From Phycisphaerae bacterium (GTDB lineage Bacteria; Planctomycetota; Phycisphaerae; Sedimentisphaerales; UBA12454), in contig JBAZHC010000013.1 of NCBI GenBank assembly GCA_041652575.1, positions 1 through 64,000 on the forward strand: a stretch of 64,000 nucleotides of DNA, written 5' to 3'. A program made the translations under genes and the position numbers. Below the pieces are notes generated by a model. That model was not told the origin of the DNA. It ran no database searches and worked only from the letters and a program-made list of their open reading frames with translations. This document shows positions 1 to 8,674 of the stretch, piece by piece; position 1 is the first letter of the stretch; each line of letters opens with the position of its first letter.

Positions 1-291
1 GCTTCGCCAGCGGGGGATAATAACCTAAGTCCTGCGGCACTTGAGACGCTTGCCATTATCGCATATAAGCAGCCGATTATACGCGCCGATATAGAATCGA
101 TTCGAGGCGTCGCCTGCGGCGAGATGGTTCGCTCCCTGATGTATAAAGGCCTTGTGAAGATTGTCGGAAAGGCGGAAATCCTCGGCAGGCCGCTTCTTTA
201 CGGCACAACGAAGAAGTTTCTCGAAGTTTTCGGATTAAACGACTTAAAAGACCTGCCAAAAGCGGAAGAACTCAAACAGCCCGGACAATAA
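1..291 (+). CDS. scpB: Segregation and condensation protein B, C-terminal part
   Basis: This is the 3' end of a gene that begins outside the window; the frame is open from base 1 to a TAA at 289-291, giving 96 residues. The stretch LSPAALETLAIIAYKQPI followed by ADIESIRGV and LGRPLLYGTTKKFLEVFGL is the typical second winged-helix domain of ScpB. In the family, ScpB binds the kleisin ScpA and the SMC ATPase to form the condensin that compacts and separates the chromosome. The tail after the domain is short and charged, as usual for ScpB. The next gene is convergent, so scpB ends its transcription unit here. Confidence 0.9.
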   Translation, partial: ASPAGDNNLSPAALETLAIIAYKQPIIRADIESIRGVACGEMVRSLMYKGLVKIVGKAEILGRPLLYGTTKKFLEVFGLNDLKDLPKAEELKQPGQ

Positions 292-343
292 TCACTAAAA
301 AGATTCCCGGCACCATTTTGTCGCGGATGCCCGATGGTTCAGA

Positions 344-1369
344 TTATTGTGATTTATCTTCAAGCCAGTTTTCAGCAAGGATAGCCAAATCGAGCATATT
401 AACCTTGCCGTCAGGCTGAATATCCGCCCATTGGCAAAAGCTATTTCCGCTTGTGCAGTCCGTATGCAGCCACCAGTCGGTAAGCTGGACAACATCGAAC
501 ATATCAACTTTGCAATCCCCATCGATATCGCCCGCCGGACAATCAGCAGTAATTATTTCGTTAATCCATGCCGCATAAGAACTTACTCTGATTCCCCAGA
601 AATTGTCGGGGTCGACGTTTCCTGTGTTAGGGTCGTCAAACCATGTTTGGTTTATTCTTTCAACATAAGCTGACAGTGCGGCCAGTTTCCAGGTACCATT
701 CTGGTAGATAAACCATCCGCCGCCTGAATCATACATTGCGGGGGCGGCTTCATAAGGTCTTCCGTTAAGGTCGAAATCGGCGACTAATGTATCGGAATAA
801 TAAGAGCCGACGTGTTGCAATGTACTCGTGCCGTCTATAATATTCTGTCCCCACCTTAAAGTAGTACAGGAACCTGCCCATAAATATCCGTAGCTTTGTC
901 CGCTTAAATAACGAGTACTGCCTCTATATTTGCCATATCCGCCGATACAGATATCCTGATTAACTTCATTCCTGTCTATATATGGCGGCGCATAGGCGGT
1001 AAGATCGGGGTCTGAATCGTCGGTATTTTTGAGACGGATAAGACGAATATCTACAAGACCTGTTGGGCCGCCGGTCCATTGAGAATTATAAACGCATTTA
1101 TAATTAATACCGTCGATATTTACTGTCGCCGGGCTGCTGTTTTGGTGGCGAGTGGTAACAATCCATTCAGGGGAAACAACTACAAACGAAGCGTTTGTAC
1201 TCCATTTTCCAACGATGGCATTTACAGGTCTGTCTGTCCACGTCAGTAAATTCGGCTCTCCATTAGCGTGCAGAATCATACTTATACCGGTAGTTGGCAT
1301 TATCAGCAGAGAAAATGCGCACAAGTATATACAACAAAACTTGTTCTGACTGTACCCAGGCCTTTTCAG
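344..1369 (-). CDS. Secreted trypsin-like serine protease with C-terminal dockerin-like repeats
   Basis: The protein looks like a chymotrypsin-fold protease. VVSPEWIVTTRHQ carries the likely catalytic His, VDIRLIRL the Asp, and AMYDSGGGWF the GDSGG-like Ser motif. The C-terminus has two calcium-loop repeats (GDIDGDCKVDMFDVVQL and DIQPDGKVNMLDLAILAENWL), the planctomycete dockerin-like module. The first ATG/GTG/TTG in the frame is a TTG at 1322-1324, but that start has no ribosome-binding site and a short n-region. A CTG at 1367-1369 lies 7 bases after a GGAGG and adds a lysine/arginine-rich stretch ahead of the hydrophobic segment, giving a normal signal peptide and 341 residues. I therefore prefer the CTG start. 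Partner and substrate cannot be told from sequence. Confidence 0.75.
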   Translation of the reverse strand: MKRPGYSQNKFCCIYLCAFSLLIMPTTGISMILHANGEPNLLTWTDRPVNAIVGKWSTNASFVVVSPEWIVTTRHQNSSPATVNIDGINYKCVYNSQWTGGPTGLVDIRLIRLKNTDDSDPDLTAYAPPYIDRNEVNQDICIGGYGKYRGSTRYLSGQSYGYLWAGSCTTLRWGQNIIDGTSTLQHVGSYYSDTLVADFDLNGRPYEAAPAMYDSGGGWFIYQNGTWKLAALSAYVERINQTWFDDPNTGNVDPDNFWGIRVSSYAAWINEIITADCPAGDIDGDCKVDMFDVVQLTDWWLHTDCTSGNSFCQWADIQPDGKVNMLDLAILAENWLEDKSQ

Positions 1370-1760
1370 ATACTTCCCTCCTTTAGGTTTTACAAAAAAG
1401 ACTTTGAAGGTCGGATTTTCTTTGTCCCTGCTATCTATACCTTCCTCAAATTCCTTATTTTATATAAAATACCAAATTAATCTCGAAAAATCAAGAATTT
1501 CAGTTTTATCTCGAAGTTTTTTCCGCTAAACGCCAAAATTTTTAATAAATCCAGAATATTTGTTGCTATAAAGGGTCAGCGAAGTTAGTATTATGCGCGA
1601 GTATTGATTTGAGGTGCTTGCGTAATAGGCCGATTAAGGAATAGTTGAGATTTTATACAAATCCATCCGAAACATGTCATTAACGTCCTCTCTCATTTTG
1701 CAGCGTTTAATAAGATTATTTCAGGAAGATATAGTTTTCTAAAGGAAATTTGCTAAACAG

Positions 1761-1787
1761 ATGCTACGAGTGTAGCATAATTTTTTT
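1761..1787 (+). terminator. Terminator-like hairpin in the leader of the RRM gene
   Basis: ATGCTAC (1761-1767) and GTAGCAT (1772-1778) form a 7-bp stem with a 4-base loop, followed by AA and seven T. It ends 26 bases before the start codon of the RNA-binding protein gene, so it is either an attenuator in that gene's leader or the end of a short upstream transcript. The rest of the gene-free stretch 1370-1760 is AT-rich; I see no open frame, tRNA or clear promoter in it. Confidence 0.5.
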
Positions 1788-1813
1788 ACTTTTTTAATTT
1801 GAGGGTTTTTCAG

Positions 1814-2170
1814 ATGAACATTTATGTAGGTAATTTGTCAAGAGATGTAACAGAAGACCAGTTACGGCAGGCTTTTGAGGCTTATGGTGAAGTTAAGACC
1901 GTGTCCATTATAAAGGACAAACTCACCGGAGAGCCAAGGGGATTTGGCTTCGTTGAAATGTCTTCCAATGAGCAGGCAGCCGCGGCATTGCAGGAACTTG
2001 ACGGCAAGGACCTTGGCGGCAGGGCGCTGAAGGTTAATGAAGCTCACGATCGCGCTGACAAGGGCGGCGGCAGAGGCCCGCGTCGCGGCGGCGGTTTTGG
2101 CGGCAGAGGCGGCGGCGGTGGTTTCGGCGGCAGAGGCGGCCGAGAGGGCGGTTATCGTTCTCCAAGGTAG
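1814..2170 (+). CDS. Glycine-rich RNA-binding protein with one RRM domain
   Basis: The 118-residue protein has one RNA recognition motif (about residues 1-78) with intact RNP2 (IYVGNL) and RNP1 (RGFGFVEM), then a tail of about 35 residues almost entirely Gly, Arg and Phe. This is the layout of cyanobacterial Rbp and other bacterial cold-induced RRM proteins, which bind single-stranded RNA. The ATG at 1814 is chosen because GAGGG lies 8 bases upstream and the RRM starts at once; an in-frame TTG at 1799 would only add five residues. A terminator-like hairpin lies in the leader and a strong one follows the gene, so it is probably transcribed alone. Confidence 0.93.
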   Translation: MNIYVGNLSRDVTEDQLRQAFEAYGEVKTVSIIKDKLTGEPRGFGFVEMSSNEQAAAALQELDGKDLGGRALKVNEAHDRADKGGGRGPRRGGGFGGRGGGGGFGGRGGREGGYRSPR

Positions 2171-2207
2171 TAATCCAGACCAGTACCTAACTAAATAATT
2201 ATCAGCG

Positions 2208-2240
2208 GCCCGTACTGTCTTTTTATGGTACGGGCTTCTG
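2208..2240 (+). terminator. Rho-independent terminator after the RRM gene
   Basis: GCCCGTAC (2208-2215) pairs with GTACGGGC (2228-2235) in an 8-bp stem with a 12-base loop, followed by a modest T-rich run. It lies 37 bases after the stop codon. Confidence 0.75.
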
Positions 2241-2376
2241 TAATTGTTCTTATCATTTACGGTAAGGCATTAGGGGTTTTCGTATATTTGCTCGCACTTG
2301 CCGGAATAAACAGGCTGGCCGGTGTTTCTGCAGCATGACGTGTCATGTTTTGCGGGGTGTATAAAAATATTCCCAA

Positions 2377-2449
2377 CTCCCCGAGTAGGACTCGAACCTA
2401 CGACCTAGCGGTTAACAGCCGCTCGCTCTACCAATTGAGCTATCGGGGA
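2377..2449 (-). tRNA. tRNA-Asn (anticodon GTT)
   Basis: A complete 73-nt cloverleaf reads on the minus strand. The acceptor is TCCCCGA/TCGGGGA with discriminator G, the D-arm contains AGCTCAATTGGTAGAGC, the anticodon loop CTGTTAACC has GTT at the anticodon position, and the T-arm is GTAGG-TTCGAGT-CCTAC. The 3' CCA is not encoded. It is transcribed against the neighbouring kinase gene. Confidence 0.96.
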
Positions 2450-2629
2450 ATAGCTGCGAAAACAACGGATTTTCCAGATTTTAGCCGATTTGTCAAGCAT
2501 AACTTACGGCTAAAGAAGCTAAAAGCTGGACAAACTATAAATTTTAAGATACTATGCCTCCTTTTTCAGCGGGAATATGTATTTTATAGGCTTTTCATAA
2601 ATATAGTTGGATTGTTATAATATCGTCTT

Positions 2630-3472
2630 ATGGCTATTGACAGGCTCGAATTAGAAGGTTTTACAGTAATAAAAAAGCTCGGTACGGGTGCCCGGACTAC
2701 AATTTTTCTTGCGCGCGATGAGGAAACCGGCAGTACCGTTGCTCTTAAACGGGCTGTATGCGAAAAGCCGGAAGACACACGAATATTCGAACAGATGACA
2801 AATGAATATAAAGTCTCACAGGCTATCAATCATCCATACCTTCGTAAATGCAATAAGCTAATCAAAGTCCGCAAGGCTCTCAAAGTCAGAGAAGTATTTC
2901 TTTCGATGGATATGTTCGAAGGGGAGACTCTTGAAAAGACAAAGGCCCTGAGTCTCGGCGATGTGCTTCTTGTCTTCCGCATGGTTGCCGACGGTCTTAA
3001 CGCGATGCATCAGCAGGGCTATATCCATTGCGATATCAAGCCGAATAATATTCTGATAAACGAATCAGGCGCCATCAGGATAATAGACCTCGGGCAGGGC
3101 TGCAAAATCGGTACAGTAAAACCGCGAATACAGGGTACGCCTGATTATATCGCGCCGGAACAGGTGAAAAGAAAACACCTTAATCAGCGGACGGATATAT
3201 TCAATCTCGGAGCGACGATGTACTGGGCCCTTACCGGCAAAAATGTTCCGACCATGATTCCGCAATCAAATGATCTTTCAGCGATGCTCGGCCAGCGGAA
3301 ATTTCCCACTCCGAGCCAGGTGTATCGCAAAATACCGATAGGCGTTTCGAATCTTGTTATGGACTGCGTCAAAGAGGAACCTGAAAGACGGCCCGGTTCG
3401 ATGGTTGATATTATTTCAAGGCTTGACCTTCTTATACACAGTATTTTCGCGAAAAAGATGAGCGCTCAATAA
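2630..3472 (+). CDS. Soluble serine/threonine protein kinase, non-RD type
   Basis: This is a 280-residue Hanks-type kinase consisting of little but the catalytic domain. Visible elements are a glycine loop (KLGTGARTTIF), the VAIK-like lysine in VALKR (Lys40), the catalytic loop HCDIKPNN (Asp135), a DFG-like DLG (Asp153) and APE in YIAPEQ. The Arg normally before the catalytic Asp is Cys134, so it is a non-RD kinase, a class usually not controlled by activation-loop phosphorylation. It has no transmembrane segment and no PASTA domain, so it should be cytoplasmic. Its stop overlaps the start of a phosphatase-like gene, which argues for a matched kinase/phosphatase pair. The substrate is unknown. 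Confidence 0.9.
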   Translation: MAIDRLELEGFTVIKKLGTGARTTIFLARDEETGSTVALKRAVCEKPEDTRIFEQMTNEYKVSQAINHPYLRKCNKLIKVRKALKVREVFLSMDMFEGETLEKTKALSLGDVLLVFRMVADGLNAMHQQGYIHCDIKPNNILINESGAIRIIDLGQGCKIGTVKPRIQGTPDYIAPEQVKRKHLNQRTDIFNLGATMYWALTGKNVPTMIPQSNDLSAMLGQRKFPTPSQVYRKIPIGVSNLVMDCVKEEPERRPGSMVDIISRLDLLIHSIFAKKMSAQ

Positions 3473-4320
3473 TGACAGAAGAATTTATCAAACTGCTTGA
3501 AGCCGGTATCCTGGCAAATCAGCAGGATAAATACCGCAAGGCCAATGTGACGGTTCTGCCGCAAAACGGCGATGTCGTCGTCGCAGGCGATATTCACGGC
3601 CACAGACGGAACTTTGAACGAGTTGTTTCTTATTCAAATCTTGAGAAAAATCCCGACAGGCATCTTATTCTGCAGGAAATCATACACGGCGGGGCGGAAG
3701 ACCAGCAGGGAGGATGTCTATCGTATGAAGTGCTGGCCGATGCCGTAAAATTAAAAACAGAATACCCTGACAGGGTGCATTTAATTCTCGCCAATCACGA
3801 TACCGCATTCATAAACAACAGCGATGTTATGAAAGGCGGAAAGGAAATGAACGCCGCGATGCGGGCGGCGATGCAGCGGAGTTTCGGCAAAGATGTTAAA
3901 GCCGTGGAAAGTGCGATTGAACGTTTTCTTTTTTCGCAGCCGCTTGCGGTCAGATGTCCGAACCGGATATGGATATCACATTCCCTGCCTTCAGACAGAA
4001 CGTTGGGAAAATTCGATTTTACGATATTCGACAGAAATTTGAAAATCAGCGATATCGTAAGGCCTAATTCAGCCTATCTTCTGACGTGGGGTAGAGGACA
4101 AAGCGAAGAGACACTCGAATTTCTCGCGCAAAAGCTCGACGTTGATTTCTTTGTTCTCGGCCACCAGGTGCAGGAAAGCGGCTGGATGAGCAATAATAAA
4201 AATCTTATCATTATAGACTCACAGCACAATCACGGTCACCTGCTGCGATTTGACCTTGGTACTCAATACACGATAGAGAAGTTAACGAAATCGCTTGTGC
4301 CGATTGCAAGTATTTACTAA
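3472..4320 (+). CDS. Calcineurin-like metallophosphoesterase
   Basis: The 282-residue protein has the metal-binding motifs of serine/threonine-type phosphatases: GDIHGH (Asp40, His42), NHD (residues 108-110), WISHSLP and VLGHQVQ. The usual GDxxDRG motif is replaced by LQEIIHGG, so one metal ligand is changed and substrate preference may differ. The ATG overlaps the kinase stop (TAATG), showing translational coupling; the most economical reading is that it reverses the phosphorylation made by that kinase. A diadenosine-tetraphosphatase-like role cannot be excluded. Confidence 0.85.
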   Translation: MTEEFIKLLEAGILANQQDKYRKANVTVLPQNGDVVVAGDIHGHRRNFERVVSYSNLEKNPDRHLILQEIIHGGAEDQQGGCLSYEVLADAVKLKTEYPDRVHLILANHDTAFINNSDVMKGGKEMNAAMRAAMQRSFGKDVKAVESAIERFLFSQPLAVRCPNRIWISHSLPSDRTLGKFDFTIFDRNLKISDIVRPNSAYLLTWGRGQSEETLEFLAQKLDVDFFVLGHQVQESGWMSNNKNLIIIDSQHNHGHLLRFDLGTQYTIEKLTKSLVPIASIY

Positions 4321-4333
4321 AGGGCCGGCAGAT

Positions 4334-5536
4334 ATGATGTTTTTGTACCTAATGGTTATAGCTTCAATTTTGATTCAGGCGGTAGTTGTTTTCCTTGTTA
4401 TCCGCAATTATAAATATGTCCTGAGAAAGTTGAGTCAAAACCGCACTTCCCATTGCCCCAGAACCTCGCTGATTATCCCATGCAAAGGAATCGATACCGC
4501 TTTCGATAAAAATATCAGGTCTTTTTACGAGCTTGATTACAACGATTACGAAATAATCTTTGCGACAGACAGCGCAGAAGATGCGGCTTATAATCGTCTG
4601 CTTGAGCTTAAAGAACAGTTTAAAGACAAAACAAAGGCGTTTAATATCAGAGTTCTTGTCGCAGGTTCGACAAGTCAGGGCAGTCAGAAATTGCATAATA
4701 TGCTTTGTGCGTGCAGGAATGCCGACAAAGATGTTAAGGTTTTCGCGTTCGCCGATTCCGATGCCTGCGTCGGCAGCAACTGGCTTGGCGGGCTTGTTTA
4801 TCCTCTTCGCAAAGAGCGACACGGCGTTTCAAGCGGTTACCGATGGTATGTTCCATTGAAAAATAATTTCGCGACAATAGCCTTGTCCGTACTCAACGCC
4901 AAGGTCGCGCAGCTTCTTGGCGCAACGGCCTTCAATTACGCATGGGGCGGCTCAATGGCCGTGCGTGTCGATGTATTTCAAAAGCTCGGCATGGATAAAA
5001 TATGGGAAAAAGCGGCAAGTGATGACCTAACTATAAGCAGTGCGGCCAAGAAGGCCAGACTCAAGGTTATCTTTGCGCCTGTATGCTTTGTGGCTTCTTA
5101 CGAGCAGGTTGACTGGACGAGCTTTATGGAATTTGCACGGCGGCAGTTTCTTATTACGCGCATAACAACACCGGGCAAATGGTGGTTCGGTTTTCTCAGC
5201 GGCCTGTATTCGGTTCTGGCAGTGTGGGGATTTGCGGGATTAGCTTTTTATTTATGGAACAGAGGCTCTGAAAACTGGCGTATTTTTTTGCTAATGGCTT
5301 TATTGGCTCTGGCCGGACAGTTTTTAAACGCTATTTTGCGGCAGAAGATGATTTTCAGGATTTTTTCCGCTGATTGGCAACAGATGAAAATCGCGGCGAT
5401 TGCCGATATCGCAGGAAATCTATTCTGGTCGTGGCTTATGCTCTTCTGTATCGTTTATTCATCTGTGGGCAGGACGATAAAATGGCGGGGCGTACGGTAT
5501 AAACTTAAAGGGCCGACAGAAGTTGTCAGGCTTTAA
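4334..5536 (+). CDS. Membrane glycosyltransferase, GT2/GT21 type
   Basis: An N-terminal membrane segment is followed by a GT-A domain with the processive-type residues: IPCKG, the first Asp region (FATDSAEDA), the DSD in FADSDACVG, ASDDLT, and an (R/Q)xxRW-like ARRQFLITR. Two to four hydrophobic segments lie near the C-terminus. This order, and the SGYRWYVP and WGGSMAVR motifs, resemble ceramide glucosyltransferase (GT21) and bacterial hopanoid or lipid glycosyltransferases. The likely reaction is sugar transfer from a nucleotide sugar to a membrane lipid at the inner membrane. The start is set at the double ATG at 4334, 13 bases after the phosphatase stop. It probably belongs to the same operon. 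Confidence 0.8.
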   Translation: MMFLYLMVIASILIQAVVVFLVIRNYKYVLRKLSQNRTSHCPRTSLIIPCKGIDTAFDKNIRSFYELDYNDYEIIFATDSAEDAAYNRLLELKEQFKDKTKAFNIRVLVAGSTSQGSQKLHNMLCACRNADKDVKVFAFADSDACVGSNWLGGLVYPLRKERHGVSSGYRWYVPLKNNFATIALSVLNAKVAQLLGATAFNYAWGGSMAVRVDVFQKLGMDKIWEKAASDDLTISSAAKKARLKVIFAPVCFVASYEQVDWTSFMEFARRQFLITRITTPGKWWFGFLSGLYSVLAVWGFAGLAFYLWNRGSENWRIFLLMALLALAGQFLNAILRQKMIFRIFSADWQQMKIAAIADIAGNLFWSWLMLFCIVYSSVGRTIKWRGVRYKLKGPTEVVRL

Positions 5537-5541
5537 TTTTT

Positions 5542-6591
5542 TCAGGCCTGTTGCGGCTGGTTGTTTTCGCCGCCGATGATGTAAACACGATTTTTGCCGC
5601 TGCGTTTTGCTTCCAGCAGGGCCTTATCAGCCTGTTCAAAAAGTTCATTAGCGGTTGAACCGTCGCGCGGAAACGTGGCCAGACCTCCGCTTATTGCTAA
5701 AATACCTTTGCCATACGCACCAAGTGCCGGAAGGTCGGTTTTGTTCAGCTCTCTCCTGAATCTTTCGCAGATATTTATTACCTGTGTTGGATGTTCGCTT
5801 TCAGTACGTCTTCTTTCCGCTGTATGGCCGGAATCGAGAGCGACGGATTTATCGGCCGGCAAATTCCAAAAGACAACGGCAAACTCGTCTCCGCCGATTC
5901 TGCCTACAACGTCCTGTTTCCTGCAGCATTTCTGCATTAAAACAGCAGCCTGTTTGAGAATATTGTCTCCGACGTGATGACCGTAAAGGTCGTTGTATTG
6001 CTTGAAGTTGTCAATATCGAATATCAGCAGGGTTGCCTGCAGGGAGCGTTGTTTTATATGTTCGATTATCTGACGAAGAAACTCCCTGACGAATCTTCTG
6101 TTTTTCACTCCGGTAAGTTCATCTTCCATTACCAGTTTTTCAAGAATTTCAATCCGCTCGAGCTGCTCTTTGGCGGGTTTGACATCAGGTGCACTGCTTT
6201 CTGACGGCTGCGGGTTTTTCAGGGAGAAAACGACAGGGCAGATATAGTAGTCATCCAGCAGTTTTTCGCCATTGGACAACTGTGCCATCATTTCTGCGGC
6301 CAATGGTTCCTGCTGCATTTGGGCCAGCAGAAAGATTTTTGATTTCGGATTTGTCTGTCGAAGATTTTTAATCGCCGAGGGCAGATTTTCATCGAAACTG
6401 TCCGGCATTATTACTATGGCATCGAATTGATTCGCCGCGGCAATAGAAACGGCATCGGGAATATTCCGGCTGCTGCGGAACTTTATTCCGGCGCAACCTG
6501 ATGTATCGACGAGGGTTTTGTCGCTTTGGCCTATCAGCAGTATTTCCGCATCCTTATTTTTACCGTCTATTATTATCCTGCTTTGCATCAT
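5542..6591 (-). CDS. Diguanylate cyclase with degenerate receiver-like N-terminus
   Basis: Residues 155-345 form a GGDEF domain with an intact active site (GGDEF at 233-237, preceded by FDIDNFKQYND) and an RxxD inhibitory site (RKQD, 224-227). It should make cyclic di-GMP from GTP and be inhibited by its product. Residues 12-120 look like a receiver fold but lack an obvious acidic pocket, so phosphorylation is doubtful. There is an insertion of about 20 residues after GGDEF (GHTAERRRTESEHPTQ). A PilZ protein, a possible effector, lies at 17.7 kb. The gene is convergent with the glycosyltransferase (5-bp gap). Confidence 0.92.
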   Translation of the reverse strand: MMQSRIIIDGKNKDAEILLIGQSDKTLVDTSGCAGIKFRSSRNIPDAVSIAAANQFDAIVIMPDSFDENLPSAIKNLRQTNPKSKIFLLAQMQQEPLAAEMMAQLSNGEKLLDDYYICPVVFSLKNPQPSESSAPDVKPAKEQLERIEILEKLVMEDELTGVKNRRFVREFLRQIIEHIKQRSLQATLLIFDIDNFKQYNDLYGHHVGDNILKQAAVLMQKCCRKQDVVGRIGGDEFAVVFWNLPADKSVALDSGHTAERRRTESEHPTQVINICERFRRELNKTDLPALGAYGKGILAISGGLATFPRDGSTANELFEQADKALLEAKRSGKNRVYIIGGENNQPQQA

Positions 6592-6663
6592 CGGCTCATT
6601 ATACTAAAAAGCCGATAGGAAGTCAAACTTGGCAAAACGGGCAAATTGCAGAAGCTGGAATTG

Positions 6664-8556
6664 TCAGTTGTCCGGCAAAACGGAGAGTTTTTCATGGGCT
6701 TGTTCGGCGAAGATACTGTTGGGGTAGTCTTTAAGGAAACGTTCAAGGCCGTCTTTTGCCTCGGCCAGGTATTTTTCTTTTTCTATACTGCTTAAATTCT
6801 GTTCTTTCCAGATGGTCAGTTTCAGAGAGGCCTGTTCGAATTTCGCCTGGATTCCGCCATCGGTACCGGCGAAGGTTTTGGCGACTTCGCCCAGCCGCTG
6901 TGCTCTTAAAATAACATCTGAAATGAGTATGGTCTGAGCCAGGACGATATTGTCCTTTAAGGGACTTTTATCGCCAGCCTGTTCGAGCAGATTGTCAAGC
7001 TGATTACTGTAAAAAATATCGTGCGGGTTGAGGATAATAAATTTAGCCAGAAAACGCCGGTCTTTGGGGTCGCTGCCGAGATTTTCACTGCCGATTAAAT
7101 TTTGCAGATACAGGAGTTTTCTTTTTATTTTTTTGAGTTCATAATCGGTAATAACGGTTGTCGCGGGTTTATGGAAAATCGACTCAATTTCACTGGTAGC
7201 AATGTCGGTGGTTTTCGCCGACTGTTTTTCAATCATTGAAAGGCCCTGTTCTATCAATGTATTAGCGTATGTAAATTCTTCCATTCCCGCCAGATGAACG
7301 GCTCTTCGCCATCGCGCTTCGATTGATTCTGTGCTGTCGGGATATTCGGAATAAAGCCTGTGCCATATCGGAAGGTTCTCCCTTTGAGGGTAGTCGTTGT
7401 AGAAATGCAGAATCTCCTTTTCGACGAGTATATTAAGTTCCGGCGAAAGCTCGCTCAGCATGGCTTTATAGTAAAGCGCTATTGGCATCCGTTTAATTCT
7501 GACTTTGCTTTTAAGCAGCGCGTTGTGCAGAAACGCCGGCTTCCACCACTGCTTGGGAGGGTTGATGAATTTATCATATTGCCTCATAAGCTGGCGTTTT
7601 TCCCCCTGGTAGCCGAGATTGGCCGGCTCGTCAAACCATTCCGGCCAGCGGTCGAGCAGCAGCCTGTTCTGGATTTCCTTTTTCAGCACCGCCCTTAACG
7701 CTATGGTTTCGACCGGATAAAAAGGCGACTGGAAATAACTTCTGCTCTGCGGGCTTTTCAGCGTGCGGTCGAGAGCGTCTGAAATACTGTTATCCTGAAA
7801 TTCCTTTATGGTTTCGGGATTATTCTTGGCGATGTAAAGCTGGTAATCAAGTTCGGAAAGACTGATGGTGTTCTGAAATATTATTATCGCAGCGGCAAGA
7901 GTGATGGCGCTTATACTCCATATCAGGCCGGGCCTGTAACGTGTGAAATGGCCTATCACAATTATAATAGCGGAAATTACCAGTGCGGTAACTACGCCGT
8001 CAAACCATGGGGCATAAGACAGCGCCCATTGAATGCTGTCGGCGTTTTTGACGCCGCCGAAGAAACCGAAATATATAAATACAGGTGAAATGCACATAAC
8101 TACGGCAATGTATCGCGACCTGAATCGCAAAGGCCTTAGTGCCGCGGCGAAGGCTCCAATCAGGACAAAAATCGCCAGTCCCGGCAGACCTGCTATGAAA
8201 GCCAATACCAGCACAAACAGGATGCTATATTTGAAACTCATAAGCTGCGAAGCGAGGATTGGCACAACGATAAAAATTCCGACAAGAATACCCATTACAA
8301 ATATCTGAGCGGGATATTCAAAAATACTTAACGGCGACAATATCAGCTTTTCGAGGTAAAAAGGGCCTGGAAATTCAGGACAGATAAGTTTGCCTGTTAG
8401 AAGCTTTGACCAGAAAACAGCGGCGATATAATACACACAAATCGCGAGAAAATAACAGCCGTTTACATTTGCATGGCTGTAGTGCAAAGTAGGACCGGCG
8501 GTCATAAGCTCTTTTGAGGCTAATTTTTCAGTTTTAGGGATATCAATATCAGGCAT
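6664..8556 (-). CDS. Large membrane protein with C-terminal TPR-like helices, function unknown
   Basis: I do not recognise this 630-residue protein. Residues about 30-260 contain roughly six or seven hydrophobic segments (for example IFVMGILVGIFIVVPIL). The remainder is soluble, highly helical and looks like tetratricopeptide repeats: short helix pairs such as EFTYANTLIEQGLSMIEKQS and a closing LERFLKDYPNSIFAEQAHEKL, the pattern of YbgF/BamD-type TPRs. No enzymatic motif is visible. The next gene upstream (GGDEF) is on the same strand 72 bases downstream, but no operon is certain. Confidence 0.7.
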   Translation of the reverse strand: MPDIDIPKTEKLASKELMTAGPTLHYSHANVNGCYFLAICVYYIAAVFWSKLLTGKLICPEFPGPFYLEKLILSPLSIFEYPAQIFVMGILVGIFIVVPILASQLMSFKYSILFVLVLAFIAGLPGLAIFVLIGAFAAALRPLRFRSRYIAVVMCISPVFIYFGFFGGVKNADSIQWALSYAPWFDGVVTALVISAIIIVIGHFTRYRPGLIWSISAITLAAAIIIFQNTISLSELDYQLYIAKNNPETIKEFQDNSISDALDRTLKSPQSRSYFQSPFYPVETIALRAVLKKEIQNRLLLDRWPEWFDEPANLGYQGEKRQLMRQYDKFINPPKQWWKPAFLHNALLKSKVRIKRMPIALYYKAMLSELSPELNILVEKEILHFYNDYPQRENLPIWHRLYSEYPDSTESIEARWRRAVHLAGMEEFTYANTLIEQGLSMIEKQSAKTTDIATSEIESIFHKPATTVITDYELKKIKRKLLYLQNLIGSENLGSDPKDRRFLAKFIILNPHDIFYSNQLDNLLEQAGDKSPLKDNIVLAQTILISDVILRAQRLGEVAKTFAGTDGGIQAKFEQASLKLTIWKEQNLSSIEKEKYLAEAKDGLERFLKDYPNSIFAEQAHEKLSVLPDN

Positions 8557-8674
8557 ATCAGTATTATAATCTGTGTTTGTTCCAAATAACAGGCAATTTA
8601 TCAGGGGGATATGGGCAATAATGGACTTGTTGGGTCTGGATATATAGAGCCAATTTTCGTAAAAAACCGGCTGT

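Noticed and set aside
2334..2347. Palindrome CATGACGTGTCATG before tRNA-Asn
   Set aside because: A 6-bp arm without a T-run on the tRNA strand; could be a terminator remnant or a binding site, but nothing else supports it.
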